This document shows positions 11,406-23,580 of a DNA stretch of 64,000 bases, piece by piece. The stretch comes from Coptis chinensis (taxonomy: Eukaryota > Streptophyta > Magnoliopsida > Ranunculales > Ranunculaceae). The DNA is taken from positions 35,364,501 through 35,428,500 of the forward strand of contig CM027377.1 in the NCBI GenBank assembly GCA_015680905.1, in the 5' to 3' direction. The notes under the pieces were generated by a model. The model searched no databases, had not been told where the DNA came from, and was given only the letters and a program-made list of their open reading frames with translations. Numbering within the stretch: the first letter of the stretch is position 1; every line of letters begins with the position of its first letter. A program made the translations under genes and the position numbers.

Positions 11406-12029
11406 GCAGTTGTTACTAATCTTCTAACAAGATTTTTGTAAGCATTTTTGTAATATCGCACAATGGTGAAGATTTCAAGATTGGCTTCTAAATTATTTTG
11501 TAGCGGTATCTATGGTGTTATTTTCTTTGGTTTAATCAATGAAATAGAGCAATATTCTATACGCTATATTGACAAGCATTGTTTGTATATTACATTGTTT
11601 CTTATTGTTGGGATGTTGGGGTTGTCCCTCACTATGAGACAAGACCATCAGCAGACATATGTCGGTTCATAAATGGATCCGCATTCGTTTCTTCTTCTGG
11701 TAACGGAGGAATATGCCATAAACATAACATAACATTACGGTATGACAAATATAGTGTCATATCTATCTATCGTGATTGTAGTATACTACCAAACGTATAT
11801 ATATTATAAAAAAGTCACATAACATTTGAGTATGACATATATAGTGTCATATCTATCGTTGAGTATCTAAAATTATATGACATAACTCCTAGGAGGTCGG
11901 AAGATCTAAAATTATTGTGAATATACTGCTGGTTCCCCCTCGTTATGATGAGGACTTGCCTGATTAGTACTAATTACAGTAATGAGATTAAGAAACCAAT
12001 TCTTGATTGTAATGCGTGGGGAGAAAGGG
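11406..12029. other. Non-coding stretch with first TGACATA palindromes
   Basis: No gene is supported. At 11735-11765 and 11822-11862 there are copies of the motif TATGACA-n7-TGTCATA, the same palindrome family that fills the array units further right. They lie just 3' of the FAR1-like gene, so the family may extend to its downstream end. Confidence 0.55.
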
Positions 12030-12380
12030 ACTATGAACATCTCATTATTCATAGCTACCGAACTATGAACAATTCTACTTTCCGGTATGTTTCTGTATAC
12101 TGTACGCTATTACTACGAACAATCAATGTTCATAGTCATGAGCTATGAATATTCTTTGTTCATACCACAATTCGACTATGAACAATGATTGTTCATAGTT
12201 CGGTAGCTATGAACAGTGATTGTTCATAGTTCGGTAGCTATGAACACTCAATGCTATGAACAATGAGTGTTGAGCTATGAACAATGAGTGTTCATACCAC
12301 AATTGACTATGAACAATGATTGTTCATAGTCATGAGCTATGAACATTCTTTGTTCATACCACAATTGGACTATGAACATA
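12030..12380. repeat. GAACA palindrome cluster, array unit 1
   Basis: Repeated near-perfect palindromes of the form ATGAACAATGATTGTTCAT (9-11 bp arms around one base), separated by short spacers such as 'agtcatgagct', 'agttcggtagct' and 'accacaattcgact'. At least eight half or full copies occur. Variants in the arms keep pairing in several copies (GAACACTCAATG, GAACAATGAGTGTTC). Confidence 0.9.
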
Positions 12381-12399
12381 ACAGAAAGTTGGAGCGCTT

Positions 12400-13060
12400 G
12401 CAAAGGAATATGTCATATGTTAACATAACATTCTAGTATGACAAATATAGTGTTATATCTATCTGTGATTCTTATGATATACTACCAAACGAATATATTA
12501 TAAAAACTGACATAACATTTGAGTATGACATATATAGTGTCATATCTATCAGCGATTCTAGCGCTAATAATACTACCAAAAGTATAAAACTCTTATTAGC
12601 ATATATTATAAATAGTGACATAAAATTTGAGTATGACATATATAGTGTCATATATATGTGATTCAACTACCTAACGATTAAAATCTCTAATTCACATATA
12701 TTATAAAAAGAGACATAACATTTGAGTATGACATATAGCCAACGTATATCATTGAATTATGTTATAAAAAGTGACATAACATTAGAATATGACATATATA
12801 GTGTCATATATATTATATAAAACTCTTACTAGCATATATTATAATATCATATATTATAGTAACATAATATTCGAGTATGACATATATAGTGTCATATCTA
12901 TCTGTGATTAGACCCAACATATAAAACTCTTATTGACATATCTTATAAAAAATGAAATAACATTCGAGTACGACATTTATGAGTATAGTCATACCAGTGA
13001 TTGTAGCGCTTATGACATACTACCAAACGTATAAAACTCTTATTGAATTAAACAATTGTT
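12400..13060. repeat. TGACATA palindrome field, array unit 1
   Basis: Repeated 'gagtatgacatatatagtg' followed by 'tcatat', i.e. TATGACA-TATATAG-TGTCATA, usually preceded by 'gtgacataacatt' and spaced by about 95-110 bp. Spacers carry 'ataaaactcttatt'. The same field recurs in each unit (14630-15250, 15990-16620, 35570-36190, 36940-37560, 38320-38960). Confidence 0.88.
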
Positions 13061-13302
13061 TTACATTGAACCATTGGACCACCCATAAAGTATGATATAC
13101 TTTTTGTTTATAGAACTATTAATTACATACTATAGTATATATGACATTTTTTATAACATATATCCATGCTTTTTACAATGCAATACCGGGTAGTAGGTCA
13201 CGTACTCTGTACTCTATGAAATATTAACTTATGAGTAATACTCGTCACACCCCGATTGTCTCTCTACACACAGCAAGTTTATTCCAAAAGAAACTGGTGC
13301 TG

Positions 13303-13430
13303 CTCTCTCCACACCCCATTTTTTGTTAATATGACCATTATAACCTTAAATAACTCTCAACTCTCTCCACACCCCATTTTTTATTAATATGACCATTATA
13401 ACCTTAAATAACTCTCTCCACACCCCATTG
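13303..13430. repeat. Short tandem repeat 'ctctccacacccca'
   Basis: Two full ~66-bp copies and a partial third of 'ctctccacaccccatttttt' plus 'ttaatatgaccattataacc'. The repeat sits in the extra DNA that only array unit 1 possesses, upstream of the zinc-finger coding part. Confidence 0.85.
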
Positions 13431-13585
13431 TAATTCAAACGAGCTCTTCACCGTACTTACTACTCCACGAACACTCCTCCACTCATGCTCCCTGAAATTT
13501 CTCCCCCTCCCTCTGTTGTTCTCTTAGGTTAGTCTTGAGTTACCCACAAAATTGTTGTTATTCCCACAAAATTTTCTCTTTAAGA

Positions 13586-14309
13586 ATGGACTCATGTGCT
13601 GGAAGCAACATTCAAGATAAATTCTCCCGCCAAAATCAAAATGATAACTTTGATTAGTGTTAAAAGTGACATGGAGTCAGCTTTAACACTACTGCAATCA
13701 AATTATTATTCCGATGAAAAACTTTACAACAATGTTGAAATTAGCTATCCCAATATGACCGAATCATTTACAACAATTGAGGTAATAATGTAATTTGAAA
13801 GCTTGTATTTTTTATTTATTTTATCAATAACTTAGCAAAAAACAATTTTCGTCAATAGTATCTAAGATCAAGGGTTTACGCAGGTCTTCGAAGATCGTCA
13901 CTCGTTGATCCGATGGTGTTCGACAGTTGATATGACTATTGGAGTTGTGGTTGTGATATCAAGGTCGGATAATTCGGGACTTGGGTGAAGACTTAGAGTT
14001 TTCTTGAGTTGCGAAAGGAGTGGAAAATTTAGACCATCCGTAAAGCCGATAATATTGAACAAAAAAACCAAAGAATATAGGCAATCCAGTTCGAAGAAAT
14101 GTGGCGGTCCATTTATGTTGAAAGGGAAATTACGAAACGAAGGTGGATGGATACTGAGTGTTATGTGTGGAACTCATAATCATACTATTGGGGAGCATCT
14201 TATAGGTTGTGCATTCGTGGGAAGGTTAAAAGTCAAGAAAAAAATTGATTGTTCAGATTTGTCTTTGAGTGGTGTTAAACCACGGAAAATGTTCATAGTT
14301 CATATTTAG
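13586..14309 (+). pseudogene. MULE-type transposase N-terminal zinc-finger gene fragment (founder copy)
   Basis: Exon 1 starts near ATG 13586 (MDSCAGSNIQDKFSRQNQND) and decays. An intron-like stretch runs from 'gag|gtaataat' (about 13782) to 'ttacgcag' (13882). Exon 2 reads VFEDRHSLIRWCSTVD, VVVVISRSDNSGLG, stop, LRVFLSCERSGKFRPS, SSSKKCGGPFMLKG, GWILSVMCGTHNHTIGEH and DLSLSGVKPRKM. This is the DNA-binding module of plant Mutator-like transposases (WRKY-GCM1-type zinc finger: the two Cys of 'SCERSG' and 'KKCGGPF', then C and H-x-H in 'MCGTHNHT'). The sequence stops being transposase right after VKPR, where GAACA palindromes begin; the catalytic core is absent. One internal TGA breaks exon 2. 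This is the only unit with this upstream part. Confidence 0.8.
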
Positions 14310-15679
14310 ACGCATTACTCTAACAATCAATGTTCATAGTCATGAGCAATAAATATTCTTTGTTCATACCACAATTCGACTATGAACAATGATTGTTCAT
14401 AGTTCTGTAGCCATGAACAGTGATCGTTCATAGTCTGGTAGCTATGAACACTCAATGCTATGAACAATGAGTGTTGAGCTATGAACAATGAGTGTTCATA
14501 CCACAATTAATTGTTCTGACTATGAACAATCATTGTTCATAGTCATGAGCTATGAACATTCTTTGTTCATACCACAATTGGACTATGAACATAACAGAAG
14601 GTTGGAGTGCTTGCAGAGGAATATGTCATATGTTAACATAACATTCTAGTATGACAAATATAGTGTTATATTTATCTGTGATTCTTATGATATACTACCA
14701 AACGAATATATTATAAAAAGTGACATAACATTCGAGTATGACATATATAGTGTCATATCTATCAGCGATTCTAGCGCTAATAATACTACCAAAAGTATAA
14801 AACTCTTATTAGCATATATAATAAAAAGTGACATAACATTTGAGTATGATATATATAGTGTCATATATATGTGATTCAACTACCGAACGTATAAATCTCT
14901 AATTCACATATATTATAAAAAGAGACATAACATTTGAGTATGACATATAGCCAACATATATCATTGAATTATGTTATAAAAAGTGACATAACATTAGAGT
15001 ATGACATATATAGTGTAATATATATCATATAAAACTCTTACTAGCATATATTATAATATCATATATTATAGTAATATAATATTCGAGTTATTACATATAT
15101 AGTGTCATATCTATCTGTGATTAGACCCAACATATAAAACTCTTATTGACATATCTTATAAAAAGTGAAATAACATTCGAGTATGACATTTATGAATATG
15201 GTCATATTAGTGATTGTAGCGCTTATGACATACTACCAAACGTAAAACTCTTATTGAATTAAACCATTGGACCACCCATAAAGTATGATATACTTTCTAT
15301 TTATAGAACTATTAATTACATACTATAGCCTATATGACATTTTTTTATAACATATAACCATGCTTTTTACAATGCAATACGGGGTAGTAGGTCACGTACT
15401 CTTTACTCTATGAAATATTAACTTATGAGTAATACTCGTCACACCCCGATTGTCTCTCTACACACGGCAAGTTTATTCCAAAAAAAATGTGGCTGTCCAT
15501 TTGTGTTGAAAGGGGAATTACGAAACAACGAAGGTGGATGGATACTGAGTGTTTTGTGTGGAACTCATAATCATACTATTGGGGAGCATCTTATAGGTCG
15601 TGCATTCGTCGGAAGGTTAAAACCTAAAGAAAAATTGATTGTTCAGGATTTGTCTTTGAGTGGTGTTAAACCGCGTGAA
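14289..15679. repeat. Array unit 2
   Basis: Contains a GAACA palindrome cluster at 14289-14593, a TGACATA field at 14630-15250, and the shortened zinc-finger fragment at the right end. It is the first unit lacking the 0.8 kb upstream region found in unit 1. Confidence 0.9.
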
Positions 15680-15727
15680 ATGTTCATAGTCCATATTGTA
15701 CGTACTACGAACAATCAATGTTCATAG
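15425..15727 (+). pseudogene. Shortened MULE zinc-finger fragment, array unit 2
   Basis: The frame opens with MSNTRHTPIVSLHTASLFQ, which is repeat-derived and not transposase. It joins KKCGCPFVLKGELRN, GWILSVLCGTHNHTIGEHL, FVGRLKPKEKLIVQDLSLS and VKPRE, after which it enters the palindromes. The zinc ligands C, C, H-x-H are present. About 65 residues of the zinc-finger domain are open and in frame, but the protein has no catalytic part. It might be expressed as a ~100-residue DNA-binding peptide or be inert; nothing in the sequence decides. Confidence 0.75.
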
Positions 15728-16790
15728 TCATGAGCTATGAATATTCTTTGTTCATACCACAATTCGACTATGAACAATGATTGTTCATAGTTCTGTAGCT
15801 ATGAACAATGATCGTTCATAGTCCGGTAGCTATGAACACTCAATGCTATGAACAATGAGTGTTCATACCACAATTGATTGTTCTTACTATGAACAATGAT
15901 TGTTCATAGTCATGAGCTATGAACATTCTTTGTTCATACCACAATTGGACTATGAACATAACAGAAGGTTGGAGCTCTTACAGAGGAATATGTCATATGT
16001 TAACATAACATTCTAGTATGACAAATATAGTGTTATATTTATCTGTGATTCTTATGATATACTACCAAACGAATATATTATAAAAAGTGTCATAACATTT
16101 GAGTATGACATATATAGTGTCATATTTATCAGCGATTCTAGCGCTAAAAATACTACCAAAAGTATAAAACTCTTATTAGCATATATAATAAAAAGTGACA
16201 TAACATTTGAGTATGATATATATAGTGTCATATATATGTGATTCAACTACCGAACGTATAAATCTCTAATTCACATATATTATAAAAAGAGACATAACAT
16301 TTGAGTATGACATATAGCCAACGTATATCATTGAATTATGTTATAAAAAGTGACATAACATTAGAGTATGACATATATAGTGTCATATATATCATATAAA
16401 ACTCTTACTAGCATATATTATAATATCATATATTATAGTAACATAATATTCGAAGTTATGACATATATAGTGTCATATCTATCGTGATTAGACCCAACAT
16501 ATAAAACTCTTATTGACATATCTTATAAAAAGTGAAATAACATTCGAGTATGACATTTATGAGTATAGTCATATTAGTGATTGTAGCGCTTATGACATAC
16601 TACCAAACGTAAAACTCTTATTGAATTAAACCATTGGACCACCCATAAAGTATGATATACTTTCTGTTTATAGAACTATTAATTACATACTATAGCCTAT
16701 ATGACATTTTTTATAACATATATCCATGCTTTTTAAAATGCAATACGGGGTAGTAGGTCACGTACTCTGTACTCTATGAAATATTAACTT

Positions 16791-16968
16791 ATGAGTAATA
16801 CTCGTCACACCCCGATTGTCTCTCTACACACGGCAAATTTATTCCAAAAAAAATGTGGCTGTCCATTTGTGTTGAAAGGGGAATTACGAAACAACGAAGG
16901 TGGATGGATACTGAGTGTTATGTGTGGAACTCATAATCATACTATTGGGGAGCATCTTATAAGTCGTG
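16791..16968 (+). pseudogene. Zinc-finger fragment of unit 3, split by LTR insertion
   Basis: Reads MSNTRHTPIV, KKCGCPFVLKGELRN and SVMCGTHNHTIGEHLIS up to the insertion point. The remaining part (FVGRL, EEKLIVQDLSLSGVKPRE) is at 35153-35230 on the far side of the 18.18 kb element. Same product as in the other units. Confidence 0.75.
16964..16968. repeat. Target site duplication TCGTG (left copy)
   Basis: TCGTG directly precedes the LTR start TGATAAAC; the same five bases follow the other LTR at 35149-35153. The uninterrupted unit at 15597-15601 has the sequence once. Confidence 0.93.
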
Positions 16969-18890
16969 TGATAAACGCTATTTTATTCGAACGTTTATTT
17001 GGTTTTCAGTTACTTGTTTTCTTAAGTCCGAGGTCCACAGTCCAAAGTCCGAGGTCCACAGTTCAAAGTCTGAAGTCCAACGTCCGTATAGTCGTACGTT
17101 TTAGTCAAGTTACCTTACTCACGTGGGTTTGGTAGGATAGGTCGAGTAAGGGATCGTCCAAACCTTAGGGCTCGGATAGGTTCACAACTGGAATTACAAA
17201 TTTTAGTGAGTAGGATTTTTAGGTTTCTTTTTAGTTGGTTTAATTAAAATAACGGTAATGCAAATAATGTAAATTATTACGGCGATTATATGTAGGTAAA
17301 CAAGATGGAGAAACAGGGAGAGAGTTAATCATGCTCATGCAAGAATCATTTTTCAACAATTTTTATTACCAAATCACTACATCTCTAGTTCGTCTCGTTT
17401 TGAGACGACGTCGAGTATTGATCCCTAGTGCATGCCCACATCTCTAGGTCGCATTTCACTAGCATAAGGAGTTTCAATAATACCTCATATCTGATATATT
17501 ATTTCAGCTCCTGGCACAATTTCACATCACCGGATCTAATTGGAGAGTCATTCGACACCGTGGAGTCGTCGGCGAGACATTTTTTTGATCGCATCGCCGC
17601 GAGGCTATCCCCGAGCATCGCTGATCCAACTTTGTATGCAGATCCTCGGTCATTTTGGGACCGGATGTCAATTCTATGCCTAATTCCTAAGTAGTGATTC
17701 TATAATATTAACGAGTCAATCTGGATTTTCACACGAGCAGCGTAACCCTCCCCCTGAGGGGGGGATTAGCTCATGGTCATAGAAGGAATAATAAAACTTG
17801 CTGTATACATTAAGTAAATAAATGCAGGACAGAAATTAAATTAGAAAAGAAATGACTGTTATTAAGGGTAAAATGACTTACAGTATTAAGCTGCTGAAAT
17901 GGAAATGGCGGAATGTAAGTACTAAAGAAGAAAAAACTAAGCGTAGCTAAAGCATTAATATGCTGAAGGGGTCATAATGAAGGCGACCCCCTCATATATA
18001 TAGGCTGGAGACTGGAGAATGATTTAATTGGGTTTTGGCTGTTTCTTCAATTGAGACATTCAAAACTTTGAATATCAAAGTTTTGTTTTCACGTGACTTC
18101 CTTTAAACCAAGTTTTGTTTACGAAAAAAAACTCATTTAATGTTTAGTCAATTGCGCCATGCTTGTATTTGTCCCTTTGCTCAATTTCATTTCCATCTTG
18201 AACAGTGCGTGTATTCTCTCATTGCAAGGTGGCATCAAATTTGAAACCATTCTTTGCCACCGCCCTATGCCGACTCATCCCCGCCTTCCGGGCCTTGAGT
18301 GTGTCCACTAGTGGCGTCCAATTAAACGCCGATTTGGCATTTTTACGACTTTTTGTCCTTGCGCAGAGTTCGTCGCCCGGGTCGCTATGGCAGCTTTAGT
18401 AGCCAACGTCGGCACCTAGATTTAGCCGATTTGAGCTTCGGAAGTTTCCTGCTTCTTTATATGTGGGCCCGTTCTGCACTGGTTTTGTTCTTTTGGAAAC
18501 TTCGGCTCTAGTCAGGCTTTGTTGGGCTTCCGCACGGGATTGAGTGGAATTCCACATATTCCCCATTCTCAGATTTGGCAGCTTCACTAGCCAACGTCGG
18601 CATCTAGATTTATCCGATTTGAGCTTCGGAAGTTTGCTGCTTCTTTATATGTGGACCCGTTCCGCATTGGTTCTGTTATTTTGGAAACTTCGGCTTCACG
18701 GGGGTCGAGTGGGAAACTTCAATTATTCCCGTATTCCTGTACTTCGATGCATGTTTTATCACTATATTTATTTTACTTGCGGAATCCTGCAAAAGTACGA
18801 AAATATAATTATTACATGATTATTAAACACATAATCGACCAAATTGCTACGTCTCTCGGGGTTTAATATTACAGTTTTGGGTGCTTATCA
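16969..18890 (-). mobile_element. 3' LTR (1,922 bp)
   Basis: Begins 'tgataaacgctattttattcg' without its last base on the plus strand and ends 'tttgggtgcttatca'. It aligns throughout with 33250-35148. On the minus strand a TATA-like TATATATATGAGGGGG lies near 17990-18005, giving a U3 of about 0.89 kb. U3 contains a 188-bp direct tandem repeat (18401 and 18589). Near 17030-17085 the U5 holds a short tandem run of 'aagtccgaggtccacag'. Confidence 0.92.
18401..18760. repeat. Tandem ~188-bp repeat in U3 of the LTR
   Basis: 'agccaacgtcggcacctaga' at 18401 recurs as 'agccaacgtcggcatctaga' at 18589, with the following 'ttgagcttcggaagttt' and 'tttatatgtggNcccgttc'. The same pair occurs in the other LTR at 34660 and 34847, so the duplication predates this insertion. 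Repeats in U3 often act as promoter-strength elements; that role is inference. Confidence 0.88.
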
Positions 18891-18903
18891 CACCACCCCC
18901 AAA
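18891..18903 (-). other. Polypurine tract
   Basis: On the minus strand GTTTGGGGGTGGTG directly precedes the LTR start TGATAAGCACC. Such a tract primes plus-strand DNA synthesis in LTR retrotransposons. Just upstream the minus strand has 'ctttgcttgaggacaagcaa', a phrase common before the tract in plant Ty3 elements. Confidence 0.8.
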
Positions 18904-20800
18904 CAGCACTTTGCTTGTCCTCAAGCAAAGAAGAGACATTAAAACGATAAGTGGTCAAAAAATGTGTTGTCCTAAGCTAAATCTCATTTCGCAGAGTGCG
19001 GTTGCATTGACCGTATGCAACAAGGCCTTGAACCACTAGGAATTCCCTAGTGGACGAGTTATAGCCTCGTGAGAGTTTTCCAGAGAAGATACTCACAAAC
19101 TTCATTTATACTACAACGACTCAGTAACCAAAGGCTTGTTTCCTTAATTAATCTCAGGTATCGAGACATCTCACTAGCAAGGGAAACAAGGATTTTATTT
19201 TTTCGAAATTCAAGTTAATATACATACAATAATCGAAACATCTACATATGAGTATGCATGCAGTGATCTAATAATGAAATGTACGAGCAAGGCCGTTTCT
19301 ATCCTTTGGATAGCGTCCTTAAGTAGGTTCTCACAGGTATGTGTCGAAACACAATTTCTTTCTTATTTTTCCACTCAAGTTTTGCTATCTCCAGTGTGTA
19401 GTGGGCACACGTTTCCTCACATACTCAATGACAGTTAGAGAAGCCGAGGTCGAGAAGTCACAACTACTACTTATTATCACACTATCCTATTCCTAATTGA
19501 GCTAGAGGTCTTTATTAGGTGTTATGGGGCTTAGGTGGTAGTGTAGAAGAAAATGGAATGGAAACTTCAAAAATGATAAGTATGAGAGAATAAGGTCTTC
19601 AAGATATTTATACTAGAGAATCCTTATTTTCTTTCCTGCTTCTAACATGGGTTTCCATACTTGGATTTTTCAAGCTTTTGTATTCCTTTTTTTTTTGTTG
19701 GAGAATTCTAACCTTGACATTTCTTTTGATTTTTGGAAACATGTTTCTATTTTGTTCTTTTTCTTTTCTTCTGAAACAGGTAACTGATTTTGATTTGTGA
19801 CAAGGTTTTTCTCTTCATTTTTCTGCACTTCATCCTATTTCTCATACTCATCATCTAGGTAGGCTTATTTATTTGTGGTTACTAGATAGGTAATGATTTT
19901 TTTTTTTTTTTTTGGTGAAGTAGAAAGGATTAATGAAAGGTTCAGTGGGGCGACTAGTGGTAAATTTTTTTTTTTTTTCAGTCTTGAATTTTTTGCTATA
20001 TCGATCAAAAGAAGGCCTAAATTCTCTTTAGGATTTGGGTAGTGATCAAGTAAGTAGGCGTGTGAACTTCTCTATTCGGAAGAACTACTCCTCCGTGTCA
20101 TTACTCATATATCATACATTTTGAGGCTTTTGGTTAGATTCTTACGGGATATGGAAATTAAGTTGTCTAACCGTGGGTCCCGAAACTTCTTCAACGGTAC
20201 ATTTAATGATAGTCGGTTGCATGAATGCTCATGAAAAGATGTAAAACTATTGCATACATTATTAAATTAAGTTTCTAAGAACAAGTTCTAATTTTGATGC
20301 TAGGGGGAGATTTCTAAATATTTTTCATCATAGAAAGGGAAACGATAATTTGTTACTAAATACGTTTATTTAGACATTAAGTAAACTATATACAACTATG
20401 CATGCCTAATTTTTGCAAAAGGTTCTCACCACCCCAAACAATCGGACAATCGTGGTCCTCAAAGTGTTAAGAGGAAGAAAGAGTATACCTGAGAGGCTTT
20501 GAGCAAAAATAAAGCTGACATCTTCCACAGAAATTTATTGTAACACACTATATATTATACATCATAAAAGTAGAAGCACACTGTTAGAGTAGCACACAGT
20601 TAGGTTATTTATTTATTTTACATCAAAACGTAAAACAAATATGTACATGCATCAACTCACATTGCCCCATCCTTGAACTGGGGGATAGTCTGTCCTTGCC
20701 TCGTCCCTGTAGAAATGCCATTCCTTCGCATCCCGCCAATCTATCATAGCTTTCTAGACTTCACTCCACTTCCTCTTCTTTGCATTGTCTAGATGAGCTA
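18904..20800. other. 3' non-coding region of the retrotransposon
   Basis: No coding signal in about 1.9 kb. T-rich runs occur at about 19690, 19898-19912 and 19970. It lies between the last env-like ORF and the 3' LTR, as in other Athila-like elements. Confidence 0.6.
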
Positions 20801-21630
20801 TCATTTTATCATCATCAGGGAAAGAATGAACTTTCTTAAGATACCTTGTAGATGCGGTCCATGTCCCAAATCGCAAAAGAACGAATTATCTTGTTTGTTA
20901 GACACATAGAGTCGACCTTTACCCAAATCCGAAGGTGGTGGCTGCAAACTCGGGAAGTATGCGTCCTCACTATCCCGCATCTTTCGTGAATCGCGGGGTG
21001 ATATAGTGTTGCCGAAAAGACCGAGCCTTTTAAGATTCTCAATTACTAGTTCAGAATGTCGAAGGTGGTATGTTCTTTGGGCCAATGCATGGAATGTCTT
21101 ACATGCTGACTTTGATGCAATGGAAAAATGCCAATCCCCATGATGTTGGAAGAATAAATAACATGGCGGTTCCAACATTCATGGTCATACCTTGGCTAGT
21201 GGAATAGTGAATTTCGCCATCGGCCGCCTTCGCACGCTTCTTTGACGTGGGCAAGGTCATCGCCATACCGGCAGGCAAAATCTTCCCTAGAATAGTCATT
21301 AAGGTCATTCTCTATCATGTATTGAATGGGGAGATCCGGGTGAAGAGGAGGAAGGTCTAGAGCCATAGCCACCGCTGGCTCATAAAAAGCGTGTCGGGTG
21401 TTACCAATACGTAGTGTAAACCCATTCAAAGGGAAACCCTGGACAGCTAGTAGATCTTCCATATTATCATAAAAATAAACTGCCAAACCTGGGGAGTATG
21501 TCTACTCCGGGTGTAGAATGAGAGAGTTCCAACCAACTTGAGTGATGTAGTCTCTGAAAAGATGTCCATATGCCGGAGAATTCAGCAATGAATGGAAAGA
21601 TTGTTCTGGAATCATCTTTGGAGTTTCCAT
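20801..21630 (-). pseudogene. Env-like 'plant transposon protein', N-terminal part (copy B)
   Basis: The start at 21630 follows an A-rich leader and gives METPKMIPEQSFHSLLNSPA, then GWNSLILHPE, an in-frame TAG, then LAVYFYDNMEDLL, FTLRIGNTRHAFYEPAVAMA and LDLPPLHPDLP. A frame change near 21190 leads to GDWHFSIASKSACKTFHALA and TYHLRHSELVIENLKRLGLF. It is homologous to 1336-2405 and 24665-24982. The pattern 'GW ... lv-eFY-n ... G-tf-i-----a--laLP' is that of the extra ORF carried downstream of pol by Athila-like elements. A fusogenic role has never been shown for such proteins. One stop and at least one frameshift break it. Confidence 0.6.
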
Positions 21631-22225
21631 TGTGTGAAAAAATGTGACCTGTTTAGACAAGGATAAACAAATATTAGAGTATGATGAGAATAATTAAGTA
21701 AAAACAAATTACCATACGAAAATTAAAAAAATAAAAAGAAAATGATAAATAATATAAAATTGCAAAATTTAAATGGTTTCATTGGCCCAAGTAACGACGA
21801 GGATCCTTTTGTGGGAGGGATCCGTTTATAAGATTTTCTATGCCGTCAATCCGTGCAACAGCCTGTTGCAACATTTTGCTTTCTGTTTGGTAAATCTCGG
21901 CGTGGTTCTCCATTATGAGAGTGTGATTTGCCAAGAATTGGTTGTGGTTGTGCAAGACTTATGCTTGTTCCTCTTCGTTTATTGTCCGCAGTCCCGAAAT
22001 TCAAGAAGGCCGTGATAATAATGTTCGACGTTTGAATGATGTCATCAGTCCTTGTTGAATTAAAGCGAAGCCCTTCCATGGGATTAAATACGTTGCATAA
22101 TGCATTTTCATGAAAGATGTTGTCGGTGGAACAATCTTCGTTGGTTCCCGCACCCGACATGGTTCTTTGCAACGCCGGGGTTCCGAGAATCCGTTCCTAC
22201 ATACCGAAAGTGAATGGTAAGAATG

Positions 22226-22795
22226 TTAGCCGTTCAAGAGGTGTGTGAGGAGAAGTACTAGAAAACCCCAATGTATCATGATAAGTGTCACAATGGTTGG
22301 TAAAGGGGCTGCCTTTTTCCTAGCACGTCGCGATCGCATTCCGAGAAATTTAATAATGCAAAAATCATTGCAGTTAGTCCGCAACACCCGCAGTAAATGG
22401 AGGAGGGTTTGGTTATTTCGAAGTCTTGGGCGTGCGATGACATTATGAGCTACCCATTGGATCACGATAATTGGTTCTTTTGCAAAGATCGCCGATAAAA
22501 ATACGGTTTTTCCGGTTGTATTCGCCGTGAAGGATAGTTGCAAAACATCGATGCCGGATATTATCGAAAGGTGAATCTCGGCGTGTACTCCTTGGTTTGT
22601 AATAGGAATTTGAAGTACCTCAGAGATGATGATTTCCATAGTCAATTCATGCTCAAGATCCGTTAGCACGGACAAAAAAATTGTCCGTTTGGAAATAACC
22701 GCTTTTATAAAATAACAAGACCAATTCTCTGGAATAAAATGTTTGCTTATGGTGTAAAAGAGGGTACCATCCTCGACGTAATATTTCAGTGTCAA
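22226..22795 (-). pseudogene. Env-like 'plant transposon protein', C-terminal part (copy B')
   Basis: The 189-residue open frame has LTDLEHELTMEIIISEVLQI, IIVIQWVAHNVIARPRLRNN, LLHLLRVLRTNC and APLPTIVTLIMIHWGF. The last three blocks align with copy A2 (5588-6121). It lies upstream, in reading direction, of the N-terminal part at 21630, so it cannot simply be the tail of that copy. It is probably from another tandem copy whose N-terminus is lost. No start context favours the first Met. Confidence 0.55.
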
Positions 22796-23081
22796 AAAAA
22801 AGGATGAAAAAGACCATTTTGGAAATTTTCCATAAAATTTTGCTCAGGTACGAAACTTCTAGTGAGGGCCATTAAAGATGGAGTGGTGAAAAATTATTTT
22901 GGAAAAAGGGAAGTTAAATTTTTGAGGTGTCTATCCTTGTTATAAATAGGCACCCATCCGAAAGTGTAAAAGATACGTTTTGAGGTGTCACAGGGTAGTT
23001 AGGCCACGTGTATCTTCTAAGATATGCGCAAAAGTGGGTGTAGTGTGGATGAGAAGATTGGGGCATGTGACAAGGAGTGCC

Positions 23082-23102
23082 TTTTTTTTTTTTTTTTTTT
23101 TT
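23082..23102. repeat. Poly(T) run
   Basis: About 21 T in a row; on the minus strand this would be a poly(A) tail. No matching retroposon body or target duplication was recognised around it. Confidence 0.8.
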
Positions 23103-23439
23103 AAGTAGAAAGACAAGGAAACTGTAGATATATGATTACAATAAGATGTAAGAACGCATAAACGGTATGGAAACACAACATAATGATAATGATGACTTAA
23201 ATACAAACCTAAATGTTAGATAGAACTATATGCCACATGAACAACATGACTATAATAAAACAACCGAGCATGAAGACTTGAGTAGCATATTCAATCTGCT
23301 GCTGCTCAAACTTTTCTAGTGCATCCATGAATCTTGAGCTTGGAGTGATCCAAAAACGGTTTTTAGAATAAGAAGTGTAGAGGGAAGAATATGAAATGAG
23401 TGAATATGGAGGAAGAGTTGAACTTATTTATAGAAAGAA

Positions 23440-23580
23440 AATTGCCGTTTTCTGACCGTTTTCTAGATGTGGTCATGACCGTTTTCTGACCGTTTTTTAG
23501 ATATGGTTCATGACCGTTTTTTAGATGTGGTTCATGACCGTTTTCTGACCGTTTTTTTGATGCGTTTTCATTATCGGTTT
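23440..23580. repeat. Minisatellite of 'gaccgttttctgaccgtttt'
   Basis: Three to four copies of a ~38-bp unit 'ctgaccgttttNtagatNtg' plus 'gttcatgaccgtttt', with a shorter internal 'gaccgtttt' period. It lies between the two env-like copies of the element. Confidence 0.85.

Larger units (their letters stand above)
15680..16968. repeat. Array unit 3, left part (interrupted)
   Basis: GAACA cluster at 15680-15963 and TGACATA field at 15990-16620, then the zinc-finger fragment up to 'cttataagtcgtg', where the LTR element begins. The unit resumes at 35149 with 'tcgtgcattcgtcgg' and ends at 35230. Removing the insertion and one TCGTG restores a unit of about 1.37 kb. Confidence 0.93.

Noticed and set aside
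12472..12666. Open frame of about 64 residues repeated in all six units (minus strand, MNHIYMTLYMSYSN...)
   Set aside because: It simply translates the TGACATA palindrome field; the internal repeats and hydrophobic bias follow from the DNA repeat, and there is no coding constraint or domain.
12030..14600. Palindromes as binding sites of a known plant regulator (TGACA-type homeodomain sites, or hormone-response-like TGAACA/TGTTCA)
   Set aside because: The half-sites are short and the region AT-rich; there is no supporting context, so no named factor is claimed.
17428..18866. Short plus-strand frames inside the LTR
   Set aside because: They lie in both LTRs antisense to element transcription, are broken differently in each copy, and match no domain.
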